Origin: Agromyces mediolanus
Lineage (GTDB): Bacteria; Actinomycetota; Actinomycetes; Actinomycetales; Microbacteriaceae
NCBI RefSeq assembly: GCF_014648575.1
Contig: NZ_BMRJ01000002.1
Span: forward strand, 139,860 to 203,859
Direction: 5' to 3'
DNA length: 64,000 nt
In this document: piece after piece, positions 36,408 through 45,396 of the stretch
Layout of the letters: every line of letters begins with the position of its first letter
How positions within the stretch are numbered: the first letter of the stretch is position 1
Made by a program: the position numbers and the translations under genes
The notes under the pieces: generated by a model
Seen by the model: the letters and a program-made list of their open reading frames with translations, nothing else
The model's database searches: none
What the model was told of the DNA's origin: nothing

Positions 36408-37361
36408 ATGACGGACGCGCCGGCCCCCACCCCCAGTTACTCCTACCTGGGCCCGGCCGGCACGTTCACCGAGGCGGCCCTGAAGCAGGTTCCCGAGGCG
36501 CAGGGCACGAACTGGCGACCGGTCAACAACGTCGGCGAAGCGCTCGCCGACGTCGTCGCGGGCCGATCCGTCGCCGCGATGATCGCGATCGAGAACTCCG
36601 TCGACGGCGGCGTCAGCGCCACCCAGGACGCCCTCGCCACCGTGCCCGGCCTCCGCATCATCGGCGAGTACCTCGTGCCGGTGAACTTCGTGCTCGTCGC
36701 CCGACGCGGCACCGCGCTCGCCGAGGTGCGCATCGTGAACGCCCACCCGGTCGCCTACGGCCAGTCGCGCGGATGGCTCGAGCAGCACCTGCCCGCCCAC
36801 GGCCACATTCCGGCGACGAGCAACGTGCAGGCCGCCGCGAGCCTCTTCGAGGAGGGCGACCGGGCCGACGCGGCCGTCGCCCCGCCCGGCATCGTCGAAC
36901 TCCTCGACGTCGACGTGCTCGCCCGCGACATCGGCGACAACCCCAACGCCGTCACCCGCTTCGTGCTCGTCGGCCGCTCGCGGGAGCTGCCCGCGCCCAC
37001 CGGGGCCGACAAGACGAGCGTCATCGTGGAGCTGCCCGACGACGAGCCCGGTGCGCTGCTCGCGATGCTCGAGCAGTTCTCGACCCGTGGCGTGAACCTC
37101 TCGCTCATCCAGTCGCGGCCCATCGGCGACGCCCTCGGCCGCTACCGCTTCGTGATCGACCTCGAGGGGCACGTGCGTGACGAGCGGGTGGCCGACGCGC
37201 TGCTGGGTCTGCGGCGTTTTTCACCCAACGTGATCTTCCTCGGCTCCTACCCGCGGGCGGACCGGCGCGAGATCCAGTACCACTCGAAGTACGACGACGG
37301 CGTCTTCGTCGAGGCGCGCGACTGGCTGCGCGGCATCCTCTCCGGGGAGCCGGAGGCCTGA
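36408..37361 (+). CDS. pheA: Prephenate dehydratase
   Basis: Converts prephenate to phenylpyruvate, the last but one step to phenylalanine. The 317-residue monofunctional enzyme starts SYLGPAGTFTEAALKQVPEA, has AMIAIENSVDGGVSATQDAL, the catalytic Thr-Arg-Phe in NAVTRFVLVG (about residues 183-192), and a C-terminal ACT domain (GALLAMLEQFSTRGVNLSLI, IQSRPIGDALGRYRFVIDLE) where phenylalanine binds for feedback control. TAGGCT at 36396-36401 lies 6 nt before the ATG, a leaderless start. It is divergent from DUF445. No shikimate genes are adjacent. Confidence 0.95.
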   Translation: MTDAPAPTPSYSYLGPAGTFTEAALKQVPEAQGTNWRPVNNVGEALADVVAGRSVAAMIAIENSVDGGVSATQDALATVPGLRIIGEYLVPVNFVLVARRGTALAEVRIVNAHPVAYGQSRGWLEQHLPAHGHIPATSNVQAAASLFEEGDRADAAVAPPGIVELLDVDVLARDIGDNPNAVTRFVLVGRSRELPAPTGADKTSVIVELPDDEPGALLAMLEQFSTRGVNLSLIQSRPIGDALGRYRFVIDLEGHVRDERVADALLGLRRFSPNVIFLGSYPRADRREIQYHSKYDDGVFVEARDWLRGILSGEPEA

Positions 37362-37389
37362 GGTGACCGAGCCGCCCGCCGCACCCGCC

Positions 37390-38424
37390 TCAGCGGGGGA
37401 CGCGGACGGTGAGCGCGGCGGGGTCGACGCGGAAGTGCGCTGAGACGATCTCGCCGAACTCGTCGCCGTCGATCTCGAACTCCTGCGGCTCGCCGTCGAT
37501 GTCGATCTCGACCGAGCGGCCGCGCGAGTAGGCGACGGCGCGGTGGCGGTCGCCGCCGGTGAGGTCCATCAGCTGCCGGCCGAAGGCGCTCTTGCGCAGC
37601 ACCCGGTTCTCCCAGGCGACGGTGCGCCACACGAACAGCCAGCCGAAGAGGTTGCGGGGCTGCAGGCGCACGACGTCGAGGCGGCCGTCGTCGATCTCGG
37701 CGTCGGGCACGAGCTCGATGTTGCCGGGCAGATAGCCGAGGTTCGCGACGAGGATGCTCGACACCTTGGAGCGATGGTGGCGTCCGGCATCCATCCGGAA
37801 CGAGATGCGGAACGGCTGGGACGCCGGCAGCGAGCGCAGCCCGGCGTCGACGTAGGCGAGCCAGCCGACGCGCTTCTTCAGCTCGGGGTTGGTGTTCGAG
37901 ATCATCGCGGCGTCGATGCCGATGCCGGCCATGACGAGCGAGGTGTGCGACTCCTGGGCGCCGTTCGGGCGCACCACGTCGGCGACGAGGAGGTCGACGG
38001 TGCGGTCGGCGCCGGAGAAGGCGAGCACCACGGCGTCGTCCGGATCGTTCACCGGCACGTCGATGTTGCGCGCGAACAGGTTGCCGGTGCCGAGCGGCAC
38101 GATGCCCATCGGCACGCCGCTGCCGCTCAGGCCCGCCGCGACCGAGCGCACGGTGCCGTCGCCGCCCGCGGCGATCACGAGGTCGACGCCCGCGTCGAGG
38201 GCCTCGCGCGCCATGCCCTTGCCGGGGTCGTCCTCGAGGGTGTCGATCCAGAGCGAGGGCGCGAAGCCCTGCCGCTCCTCGGCGCGCTCGACGGCGGCGC
38301 GGAGCGCGTCGATGCCCTGCTTGGTCGGATTGCTGATGACCGCGGCGCGCGGGCGCGCGGACTGATCGTCGGTCGCCGGGCCGCCGGCGGTCGTTTCGCT
38401 CGCCACACGCCAACGGTACGGCAT
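37390..38424 (-). CDS. Diacylglycerol kinase-family lipid kinase
   Basis: Phosphorylates diacylglycerol or a related lipid with ATP. The 344-residue protein has the catalytic-domain motif VIAAGGDGTVRSVAAGL (GGDGT, about residues 85-101) and GIVPLGTGNLFARN (about 108-121), then the beta-sandwich with MAGIGIDAAMISNTNPELKK and DGDEFGEIVSAHFRV at the C-terminus. An in-frame GTG at 38406 could be the true start because the first six residues are not conserved in type. It converges with pheA and is divergent from serS, 80 bp away. Confidence 0.9.
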   Translation of the reverse strand: MPYRWRVASETTAGGPATDDQSARPRAAVISNPTKQGIDALRAAVERAEERQGFAPSLWIDTLEDDPGKGMAREALDAGVDLVIAAGGDGTVRSVAAGLSGSGVPMGIVPLGTGNLFARNIDVPVNDPDDAVVLAFSGADRTVDLLVADVVRPNGAQESHTSLVMAGIGIDAAMISNTNPELKKRVGWLAYVDAGLRSLPASQPFRISFRMDAGRHHRSKVSSILVANLGYLPGNIELVPDAEIDDGRLDVVRLQPRNLFGWLFVWRTVAWENRVLRKSAFGRQLMDLTGGDRHRAVAYSRGRSVEIDIDGEPQEFEIDGDEFGEIVSAHFRVDPAALTVRVPR

Positions 38425-38504
38425 CGTCGGGCGCGGATCCGGGAGCCGGGACCGAGCCGTCGGCGGGGCGGCCCCGTGCGGGCGGTCCCGGCTAGACTTG
38501 CGGG

Positions 38505-39773
38505 GTGATCGATCCCGTGCTGCTCCGCGAGAATCCCGAGCTGGTCAAGCGTTCGCAGGAGCTGCGCGGGGAGTCTCCCGAGCTGGTCGACGAGGCCGTC
38601 GCCGCCGACGCCGCGCGCCGCACCGCCATCACCGCGTTCGAGACGCTCCGCGCCGAGCAGAACGCCTTCGGCAAGCAGGTCGCGAAGGCCCCGAAGGAGC
38701 AGAAGGCCGAGCTCGTCGCCCAGGCGCAGCGCCTCGCGCAGGCCGTGAAAGACGCGAACCACGCCGCGAACGAGGCCGACGCCGCCTTCCAGGCCGTCGT
38801 GCAGCGCATCGGCAACGTCGTCCTCGATGGCGTGCCCGCGGGCGGCGAAGACGACTACGTCGTGCTGCGCGAGGTCGGGCAGGTGCCGGCCTTCGACTTC
38901 GAGCCGCGCGACCACCTCGAGCTCGGCGAGCTGCTCGACGCGATCGACATGGCGCGCGGGGCGAAGGTGTCCGGGGCGCGCTTCGACTACCTGAAGGGCG
39001 TCGGCGCCCGCCTCGAGCTGGGCCTCATGAACATGGGACTCGACCGGGCCATCCAGGCCGGCTTCGTGCCGCTCATCACGCCGACGCTCGTGAAGCCCGA
39101 GATCATGCAGGGCACCGGCTTCCTCGGCGCGCACGCCGACGAGATCTACTACCTGCCCGACGACGAGCTCTACCTGACCGGCACGAGCGAGGTGGCGCTC
39201 GCCGGCTACCACCAGGGCGAGATCCTCGACGTCTCCGACGGGCCCATCCGCTACGCCGGCTGGTCGACGTGCTACCGCCGCGAGGCCGGCTCGCACGGCA
39301 AGGACACCCGCGGCATCATCCGGGTGCACCAGTTCAACAAGCTCGAGATGTTCAGCTACATCGACCCGGCCGACGCCGAGGCCGAGCACGAGCGGCTGCT
39401 CGGCTGGCAGGAGGGCATGCTGCAAGACCTGGGCCTCGCCTACCGCGTGATCGACACCGCGGCCGGCGACCTGGGCTCGAGCGCGGCCCGCAAGTACGAC
39501 GTCGAGGCCTGGGTGCCGACGCAGGGCGCGTACCGCGAGCTCACCTCCACCTCGAACTGCACGACCTTCCAGGCGCGTCGCCTCGACATCCGTCACCGCA
39601 CCGAGAGCGGCAAGACCGCGCCCGTCGCGACCCTCAACGGCACGCTCGCGACGACCCGATGGATCGTCGCGATCCTCGAGACGCATCAGCAGGCCGACGG
39701 CTCGGTCGTGGTGCCCGAGGCGCTGCGCGGCTACCTCGGCGGCCTCGAGGTGCTGGAGCCGGTGCGGCGATGA
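38505..39773 (+). CDS. serS: Seryl-tRNA synthetase
   Basis: Charges tRNA-Ser. The 422-residue class II enzyme has an N-terminal coiled-coil arm (about residues 25-100, rich in [20 protein letters not shown]-type heptads). The catalytic domain shows [17 protein letters not shown], motif 2 [14 protein letters not shown] and FNKLEMF, and motif 3 [20 protein letters not shown]. The GTG start follows TAGACT (38493-38498) by 6 nt, a leaderless start. Two tRNA-Ser genes lie 2.4 and 4 kb downstream. Its stop overlaps the HAD phosphatase start. Confidence 0.97.
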   Translation: MIDPVLLRENPELVKRSQELRGESPELVDEAVAADAARRTAITAFETLRAEQNAFGKQVAKAPKEQKAELVAQAQRLAQAVKDANHAANEADAAFQAVVQRIGNVVLDGVPAGGEDDYVVLREVGQVPAFDFEPRDHLELGELLDAIDMARGAKVSGARFDYLKGVGARLELGLMNMGLDRAIQAGFVPLITPTLVKPEIMQGTGFLGAHADEIYYLPDDELYLTGTSEVALAGYHQGEILDVSDGPIRYAGWSTCYRREAGSHGKDTRGIIRVHQFNKLEMFSYIDPADAEAEHERLLGWQEGMLQDLGLAYRVIDTAAGDLGSSAARKYDVEAWVPTQGAYRELTSTSNCTTFQARRLDIRHRTESGKTAPVATLNGTLATTRWIVAILETHQQADGSVVVPEALRGYLGGLEVLEPVRR

Positions 39774-40663
39774 GCGACCGTCGCGAGCCCCGGGTGCGCA
39801 CCATCGTCGAGCAGACGGCGGATGCCTCGGCGGGCTCGCGCCCGTCGCTGCAGCCGCTCGCGCACGAGCACCGCTGGTTCGTCGCGCTCGACGTCGACGG
39901 CACCGTCATGCACGAGGACGAGTCGATCGACCACGCCGTGGCCGAGGCCGTCACCGCGGCCGTCGCGCGCGGGCACCACGTGACGCTCGCGACCGGCCGC
40001 TCGTGGTCGACGACGGGCCCGGTGCTGCGCTCGCTCGGCCTCGAGCCCGAGTACGTGGTCTGCGCGAACGGCGCGGTCACCATGCGCCGCGACGACACGG
40101 CAGCAGACGGCTACCGCCGCGAGTTCGTCGAGGTCTTCGACCCCACCGCGGTGCTCGAGCGCATCCGCGCGGTGCTGCCGGCCGGCGAGTTCATGATCGA
40201 GCTCGGCGACGGCTACCGCCTGTACACGGCGGGCATGACCGAGTGGAACCTCGACCGTGCGCGCGAGGTGCCGTTCGACGAGCTGTTCGGGCAGCAGGCC
40301 ACGCGCGTCGTGGTGCGCAGCCGTCAGCACGGCCTCGAGGAGTTCTTCGAGATCGTCGACCGCATGGGGCTGCACCACGTGAGCTACGCCATCGGCTGGA
40401 CCGCCTGGCTCGACATCGCCCCCGACGGGGTCAACAAGGCGACCGCGCTCGAGCGCGTGCGCGGCTGGATCGACCACCCCCTCGACCGGGTGCTCGCCGT
40501 CGGCGACGGCCGCAACGACATCGAGATGTTCCGCTGGGCGGGCTCCGCCGGGCGGGCCGTCGCGATGGGCCAGGCGCCCGACGAGGTGCGCGAGGTCGCG
40601 GGCGAGGTCACCGGGGCGATCCACGAGGCGGGCCTCGCGGCCGTGCTGCACTCGCTGCCCTGA
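39770..40663 (+). CDS. HAD-superfamily (Cof-type) phosphatase
   Basis: A 297-residue sugar- or nucleotide-phosphatase-like enzyme. Motif I is [10 protein letters not shown] (nucleophile Asp at about residue 40, acid Asp two later), motif [16 protein letters not shown], the C2-type cap spans about 110-215, and motifs III and IV are DGVNKATAL and [12 protein letters not shown]. The ATG overlaps the serS stop (ATGA), and this serS-HAD pair is a common actinobacterial arrangement. The physiological substrate is unknown. Confidence 0.92.
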   Translation: MSDRREPRVRTIVEQTADASAGSRPSLQPLAHEHRWFVALDVDGTVMHEDESIDHAVAEAVTAAVARGHHVTLATGRSWSTTGPVLRSLGLEPEYVVCANGAVTMRRDDTAADGYRREFVEVFDPTAVLERIRAVLPAGEFMIELGDGYRLYTAGMTEWNLDRAREVPFDELFGQQATRVVVRSRQHGLEEFFEIVDRMGLHHVSYAIGWTAWLDIAPDGVNKATALERVRGWIDHPLDRVLAVGDGRNDIEMFRWAGSAGRAVAMGQAPDEVREVAGEVTGAIHEAGLAAVLHSLP

Positions 40664-40783
40664 GTCGAGGGCGCTGACGGCCGCGCCCGACTCGCGCTCC
40701 TGAGCGCCGGGTGGTGGCCGGGGCATCCCGCTATCCTGTCGCTGCGGCGGCCAACGACCGGGCCGCCCCGGGGGAGCGCAGCC

Positions 40784-42037
40784 ATGGCGGCACGGCACGG
40801 CAGACAGCGGCGTCCGAGCGCGTGGCGCGCGCTCGGGAAGGGGCTCGCCGCGAGCGTGGCCGTGCTGCTCGTCTCGACCCTCGGCGTCGCCGCATACGCC
40901 GTGGCCGACCTGTACGACGACATCCAGGAGCCGCCGAGCTTCACCCTCGAGAGCGAGGAGGTGCTGGCGGACATCCCGGACATCGGCGTGATGGACGGCG
41001 GGCTCACCTTCTTCCTCGCCGGGATCGACAAGCGGCCGGCCGACGGCGCGTTCGGCGATCCCGAGGAGGACTCGGCGGTGCTGAACGACGTGAACCTGCT
41101 CGTGCACATCGCGCAGGACCACTCGCACGTCGAGGTCGTGAGCTTCCCGCGGGACATGCTCGTCCGCGTCCCCGAGTGCGCCGATCCGAACGGGGCGGAG
41201 GGCGAGACGCTCTCGGCCATGTCCGGCGTCAAGCTCAACACGGTGTTCCACCACGGCGGGCTGGGCTGCGTGGCGAAGACGGTCGAGGAGCTCGTCGGCA
41301 TCCCGATCCCGCTGGCCGGGGTCGTGGAGTTCTACGGCGTCGCGGCGATCAGCGAGGCGATCGGCGGCGTCGACGTCTGCCTCGCCGACCCCATCGACGA
41401 CCCCCTGTCCGGACTCGTGCTCGACGCCGGCCACCACTCGATCTCCGGCATGACCGCGCTCGCCTTCCTGCGCACCCGGCACGGAGTCGGCGACGGATCC
41501 GACCTCGGCCGCATCTCGAGCCAGCAGGCGTTCATGGCCTCGCTCATGCGCAAGGTGCAGCAGGAAGGGGTGCTCGAGGACCCCATCCGGATGTACTCGA
41601 TCGCGAAGGCGGCGCTCGCGAACATGCAGCTCTCGAGCCATCTGCAGGACCCAGCGACCCTGATCTCGATCGCGAGGACCGTGCAGGATCTCGATCTGTC
41701 GAACATCGTCTTCGTGCAGTACCCGACCGGATATACGGACGACATGTCCGCCGTCGTCCCCTCGGACTCGGCGGAGGCCGTGAACGCGGCGCTCCAGGCG
41801 GACGCCCCGATCGCCCTCTCGGCGACGGCGACGGATGACGCGAGCTTCGGCACCGCGCCAGAGGCCCCCGCAGGCGAACCCGCACCAGAGGGGGAGACGC
41901 CGGCCGACGGCGAGGCCCCGGCGGACGGGACCGGAGTGGACGGCACGGGGTCACCGGCCGGACCGCCGACCCTGCCGAACGACGTCACGGGGCAGTCGGG
42001 CGACGAGGTCCGCTGCTCCACCGCCAACCCGGGTTGA
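40784..42037 (+). CDS. LytR-CpsA-Psr (LCP) family protein, copy 1
   Basis: LCP enzymes transfer undecaprenyl-linked wall polymers onto peptidoglycan. The 417-residue protein has a cytoplasmic tail, one transmembrane helix (about residues 18-40), an accessory segment, and the LCP domain with FFLAGIDKRP, DSAVLNDVNLLVHIAQ, VEVVSFPRDMLVRVP (the conserved Arg-Asp pair that binds pyrophosphate), GGVDVCLADPIDD and FLRTRHGVGDGSDLGRISSQ. A low-complexity Pro/Glu/Gly/Asp-rich tail ends it. Roughly half of the residues match copy 2 at 42345, with long identical runs, so this is a tandem duplication with a tRNA gene between. Confidence 0.92.
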   Translation: MAARHGRQRRPSAWRALGKGLAASVAVLLVSTLGVAAYAVADLYDDIQEPPSFTLESEEVLADIPDIGVMDGGLTFFLAGIDKRPADGAFGDPEEDSAVLNDVNLLVHIAQDHSHVEVVSFPRDMLVRVPECADPNGAEGETLSAMSGVKLNTVFHHGGLGCVAKTVEELVGIPIPLAGVVEFYGVAAISEAIGGVDVCLADPIDDPLSGLVLDAGHHSISGMTALAFLRTRHGVGDGSDLGRISSQQAFMASLMRKVQQEGVLEDPIRMYSIAKAALANMQLSSHLQDPATLISIARTVQDLDLSNIVFVQYPTGYTDDMSAVVPSDSAEAVNAALQADAPIALSATATDDASFGTAPEAPAGEPAPEGETPADGEAPADGTGVDGTGSPAGPPTLPNDVTGQSGDEVRCSTANPG

Positions 42038-42193
42038 GCCGGCGAACCCGCCCTGATCAGGGGATCCGAGCTTGCCTCAGCGCCTTCCCAGGCCGGAATG
42101 GCAGGCTCTGGGGGACGTGGTTCGGTAGAATCGGGGCCTGTCCGTTCGCGGGCGCATCGGGGTTGAGACCCCGGCGTGCGCGCCAGCGGGCAT

Positions 42194-42278
42194 GGAGGGC
42201 TGTCCGAGCGGCCGATGGAGCTGGTCTTGAAAACCAGTGGGCAGCAATGCCTCGTGGGTTCGAATCCCACGCCCTCCG
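42194..42278 (+). tRNA. tRNA-Ser (anticodon TGA)
   Basis: An 85-nt cloverleaf. Acceptor GGAGGGC (42194-42200) pairs with GCCCTCC (42271-42277), followed by discriminator G. The anticodon stem CTGGT/ACCAG encloses CTTGAAA (anticodon TGA), a long variable arm follows as in all serine tRNAs, and the T arm reads GTGGGTTCGAATCCCAC. CCA is not encoded. TAGAAT at 42126-42131 is a plausible -10 box. Confidence 0.97.
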
Positions 42279-42344
42279 CGTCATCCGATGTCAGCCAGAC
42301 CGGTGCCGCACCGGCAGAACCCAGCCCAGATGGAAGGATCGCGA

Positions 42345-43649
42345 GTGCCCCACGACGTGCAGCACAGCTCTCGGCGCGCAGCCAAGACGCCATCCCTCGC
42401 CCGTCACGGCCGGCTCCGCAAGAGCGCGGCGTGGAAGACCCTGCTGAAGTCGGTCGCCGCGGTCGCGGCGGTGGCGCTCGTCTCGGGCGGCGCGGTCGCC
42501 GCGTACGCGGCGTGGGACCTCGCCGCGACGGCGCAGCCCACGGTCAAGCTCGAGAGCGAGAAGGTCCTCGAGGGCGTGCCCGACGTCGGCGCGATCGACG
42601 GCGGCGTGAACCTGCTCGTCATCGGCAGCGACAGCCGCGCCGGTCAGGGCGACGGCTTCGGCGACCCCGACGAGGAGACCGCGGTCCTCAACGACGTGAC
42701 CATGCTGCTGCACATCGCGCAGGACCACTCGCACGTCGAGGTCATCAGCTTCCCCCGAGACATGTTCGTCTCCGTGCCCGGCACCTGCACCGACCCCGAG
42801 GACCCGAGCGAGGAGCTCTCCGCGCTCAGCAGCGTGAAGATGAACAGCGTGCTCGCGTACGGCGGCATGGACTGCGTGGTCAAGACGGTCGAAGAGCTCA
42901 CCGGCGTGACCATCCCGTTCGCCGGCATCGTGCAGTTCATGGGCGTCGCCGGCCTCTCCGAGGCGGTCGGCGGGGTCGAGGTCTGCGTGGCCGAGCCCAT
43001 CGAGGACCCGTACACGGATACCTATCTCGACGCCGGCATGCACACGCTCTCCGGGCTCCCGGCGCTGCAGTTCCTCCGCGTGCGGCACGGCGTCGGCGAC
43101 GGCTCCGACCTCGGGCGCATCTCGAACCAGCAGGTGTTCCTCTCGGCACTCGCTCGCCAGCTGCAGGCCGACGGCACCCTCGGCGACCCGGTGAAGCTCT
43201 ACAGCATCGCGAAGGCGGCGCTCGCGAACATGCAGCTGTCGTCGAGCCTCACCGACCCGACCCGCATGATCTCCATCGCGAAGGCGATGAAGGACGTCGA
43301 CCTGTCCAAGATCGCGTTCATCCAGTACCCGACCGGCTACGTCGAGGGCGGCGTCGTGCCGAGCGACTCGGCCGAGCTGGTGAACCAGGCGCTGCAGGCC
43401 GACCTGCCGATCAGTTTCGACCCGGCGGCCGACCAGACGGACTTCGCCTCCGCGGCCGACCCGAACGCGCCCCCGGCCGACCCGAACGCGCAGGTCGCCG
43501 CCGAGGGCGACACGGGCGGCGAGGCCCCGGTGGAAGGCTCGACCGAGTCCACGCCCACCCCGCCGGCCGGGTCGCTGCCGAGCGACGTGACGGGCCAGAC
43601 CGCCGCCGACGTGCGCTGCTCCGCCGGCCGCACGCTCGCCGACCAGTAG
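42345..43649 (+). CDS. LytR-CpsA-Psr (LCP) family protein, copy 2
   Basis: A 434-residue paralogue of copy 1 with the same layout: basic cytoplasmic tail, transmembrane helix (LLKSVAAVAAVALVSGGAVA), LCP domain with LLVIGSDSRAGQGDGFGDPD, VEVISFPRDMFVSVPGTCTD, GGVEVCVAEPIEDP and VRHGVGDGSDLGRISNQQVF, and an Ala/Pro/Asp-rich tail ending in a conserved LPSDVTGQTAADVRCS also seen in copy 1 (LPNDVTGQSGDEVRCS). The GTG at 42345 has a good ribosome site (GGAAGG, 7 nt upstream); an in-frame ATG at 42237 lies inside the tRNA gene and is not credible. Confidence 0.92.
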   Translation: MPHDVQHSSRRAAKTPSLARHGRLRKSAAWKTLLKSVAAVAAVALVSGGAVAAYAAWDLAATAQPTVKLESEKVLEGVPDVGAIDGGVNLLVIGSDSRAGQGDGFGDPDEETAVLNDVTMLLHIAQDHSHVEVISFPRDMFVSVPGTCTDPEDPSEELSALSSVKMNSVLAYGGMDCVVKTVEELTGVTIPFAGIVQFMGVAGLSEAVGGVEVCVAEPIEDPYTDTYLDAGMHTLSGLPALQFLRVRHGVGDGSDLGRISNQQVFLSALARQLQADGTLGDPVKLYSIAKAALANMQLSSSLTDPTRMISIAKAMKDVDLSKIAFIQYPTGYVEGGVVPSDSAELVNQALQADLPISFDPAADQTDFASAADPNAPPADPNAQVAAEGDTGGEAPVEGSTESTPTPPAGSLPSDVTGQTAADVRCSAGRTLADQ

Positions 43650-43669
43650 CCCGAGCCGCTCGTTTTGGC

Positions 43670-43703
43670 GATGGCCCCTCGAATCGTGATTCGAGGGGCC
43701 ATC
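43670..43703 (+). terminator. Hairpin after LCP copy 2
   Basis: GATGGCCCCTCGAAT (43670-43684), loop CGTG, exact complement (43689-43703): a 15-bp stem 20 nt after the stop codon and 39 nt before the next tRNA gene. A weak T/G stretch follows. Confidence 0.85.
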
Positions 43704-43742
43704 GGGTTATGATGGCAGTCGCGTGCGCGCAAGCGTCCGCAT

Positions 43743-43834
43743 GGAGACGTCGCATAGTCCGGTCGAGTGCACCACCCTGCTAAGGTGGAGTCCCCGTAAG
43801 GGGACCGCGGGTTCAAATCCCGCCGTCTCCGCCA
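43743..43834 (+). tRNA. tRNA-Ser (anticodon GCT), CCA encoded
   Basis: Acceptor GGAGACG (43743-43749) pairs with CGTCTCC (43824-43830), then G and an encoded CCA. The anticodon stem CCACC/GGTGG encloses CTGCTAA (anticodon GCT). The long variable arm GTCCCCGTAAGGGGAC and T arm GCGGGTTCAAATCCCGC complete the cloverleaf. Serine tRNAs are frequent integration sites, and the DNA downstream is indeed patchy, but I saw no duplicated 3' end that would mark an att site. Confidence 0.97.
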
Positions 43835-43889
43835 CTCGGCGTGATCTGAAATCTCAATCTGAGAAGACTGATTTCTCGCCAGGCACAGA

Positions 43890-43917
43890 AAAGCCCCCGC
43901 AGTTTTGCGGGGGCTTT
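43890..43917 (+). terminator. Intrinsic terminator after tRNA-Ser(GCT)
   Basis: AAAGCCCCCGCA (43890-43901), loop GTTT, TGCGGGGGCTTT (43906-43917). A classic GC-rich stem with A/T flanks that works in both directions. Confidence 0.92.
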
Positions 43918-44071
43918 CGCTGTTTCTGACGGCTGGTGGATGCTCGGGGTCAGGTGATTGCCGCCGGTGGGTGGGAATCGGGCGTCTGGTTCGGCGCGGC
44001 TTCCGTTTTCGGGGTCGTCGAAGCGAGCCGTTGTTCGGGTGTGCGGGGGTGTCAGAGGTCGGGGTGCCGGT

Positions 44072-44287
44072 TCAGTTTCGGGGGATCGTCTCGGGTCCGG
44101 GTGGGCCGGCGATCTCGCCGGGCTTCTTGAACCATTTCCGGTTGTACTCGGAGAAATGCGGAGCGCGCTTCTTCTCGACTCCGTAGGCCTCGCGGAGGTA
44201 CTCGCCTTCCACGAAGGTGAAGAGGGCCCGGAGGTTCGCCGAGACGACGAGGAACGTGCCGAGGAACGCCTGCCCTGCCAGCCACAC
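44072..44287 (-). CDS. Small hypothetical protein, possibly a remnant
   Basis: A 71-residue frame starting at a GTG: one hydrophobic helix (WLAGQAFLGTFLVVSANLRA) followed by a polar tail (VEGEYLREAYGVEKKRAPHF and beyond, ending PGPETIPRN). Composition and codon use look like real coding sequence, but it has no clear ribosome binding site and an in-frame stop lies 24 nt upstream, so it may be the surviving end of a longer membrane protein. No family recognised. The rest of 43918-44450 shows nothing else I can support. Confidence 0.4.
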   Translation of the reverse strand: MWLAGQAFLGTFLVVSANLRALFTFVEGEYLREAYGVEKKRAPHFSEYNRKWFKKPGEIAGPPGPETIPRN

Positions 44288-44450
44288 GGGTATCGAGCGA
44301 GGACTGGGTCATGCCCAGGCGTGCAGCGCGCTTGGCCGATCGTGAAGTCGCCAGTCGACTGCTCGACATCGACGGCTGGCGTCGGGCCTGGAGTTACCGG
44401 GCGTCGTTGGAAAACTCAGAGGCTTACCGAGTCGACCCTGTGCTACCTTC

Positions 44451-44470
44451 TGTATCAAACATGTGAGACA
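44451..44470 (+). promoter_or_regulatory. Possible GntR/YtrA operator before the membrane protein gene
   Basis: TGTATC (44451-44456) and GAGACA (44465-44470) form an inverted repeat with one mismatch around 8 bp, 17 bp upstream of the ATG at 44488. The GntR-type regulator encoded as the second gene of the operon is the natural candidate to bind it. Weak evidence. Confidence 0.3.
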
Positions 44471-44487
44471 TAACTTGGGGGATTCAC

Positions 44488-45396
44488 ATGACCGCACCCA
44501 TCATGCTCGTTCTGCTCGTGCTCGGCTGCCTCATCATCACCGTTGTGCTCGGGCTCGGCCCACGCGGCGCCGCCGTAGCGCGCGCCCGGGAGCGCCAGGC
44601 GAGAGCCTTCGAGCTGCCCGTCCCCGGCGCCGAGGCCGCCGGGATCGATGTGCGCATCCGGCGTCGTCGCCGGGTCAGGCTCGCAGCCGGGCTCACCGGC
44701 ACGGCCCTCGCCGTGCTCGCCTTCCTGCTCGCCTTCGCGCTCGCTGCGCCAGCGAACGGCGTTCCCGAGGCGCTCGCGTTCGCGATCGCCGCGTTCGTCG
44801 CGGCACTCGCCGTGGGCTCGGCCGCCGGCGCCGCACGCCTCGCCGTCGAGGCCGGAGGATCGCGCACCGCGCACGCGCGGGCGCGAGGGCTCGCTGACTA
44901 CCTGCCCCGGGCCCAACGGCTCGGCGTCTGGTGTGCAGTCGCGATCGCGGCGATCGCGTGGGCGGTACCGCTGGCGCTCGCGGCGAGCGGCGTCCTCGCC
45001 CTCCGTGCCGTCGCCGCCGCGATGGGTGCGCCGCTCGTCGCCCTCGTCGCCGCGTTGCTCGCCCTCGTCGCCGCCGAGCTCGGCGGTCGTGCCATCATCG
45101 CCCGGGCGAGCGGCGCCACGCCGATCCAGCTCGCCTGGGCCGACGGTTGGCGCTCGTCCGCGGTCCGCGAGCTGTTCCACGTGCCGGTCCTGTTCGCACT
45201 GCTCTCGACCCTCGCCTCCATCGCGGTGATCGGCTACCAGGCGACAGGCCCGCTCTGGGAATGGGGGCAGCTCTCCGCGGCCGCGCTGTTCGGTGCGGCG
45301 GTCGTGATCGCGGGCGTCGCCCTGCTGGCCGAGCTCGTGTCGCGACCAGCGAGCTACTTCCGCCGGCGCCTCTGGCGCGAAGGCGTGCCCGCGTGA
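44488..45396 (+). CDS. Multi-pass membrane protein, unknown function
   Basis: A 302-residue protein with about seven transmembrane helices. The first starts at the N-terminus (IMLVLLVLGCLIITVVLGLG); an Arg-rich loop (IRRRRRVRLAAG) leads into the second, and pairs of Ala/Val/Leu-rich helices follow to residue 285. I recognise no catalytic motif. It is preceded by TTGGGGG and overlaps the next gene, a YtrA-type GntR regulator, by GTGA. This gene order (membrane protein with small GntR regulator) resembles DUF1648/YtrA-type stress modules, an inference from arrangement only. Confidence 0.7.
   Translation: MTAPIMLVLLVLGCLIITVVLGLGPRGAAVARARERQARAFELPVPGAEAAGIDVRIRRRRRVRLAAGLTGTALAVLAFLLAFALAAPANGVPEALAFAIAAFVAALAVGSAAGAARLAVEAGGSRTAHARARGLADYLPRAQRLGVWCAVAIAAIAWAVPLALAASGVLALRAVAAAMGAPLVALVAALLALVAAELGGRAIIARASGATPIQLAWADGWRSSAVRELFHVPVLFALLSTLASIAVIGYQATGPLWEWGQLSAAALFGAAVVIAGVALLAELVSRPASYFRRRLWREGVPA

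Noticed and set aside
42237-42344. An N-terminal extension of LCP copy 2 to an ATG at 42237
   Set aside because: That ATG lies inside tRNA-Ser(TGA); the GTG at 42345 has a proper ribosome site.
43743-43834. An integrated element bounded by tRNA-Ser(GCT)
   Set aside because: No integrase gene and no repeat of the tRNA 3' end was found in the window, so only the general suspicion is kept.
44052-44369. A 105-codon minus-strand frame overlapping the 71-residue ORF, with an HTH-looking SAKRAARLGMTQSSLD stretch
   Set aside because: The remainder is a Pro/Arg-rich shadow; the HTH likeness is short and there is no ribosome site.
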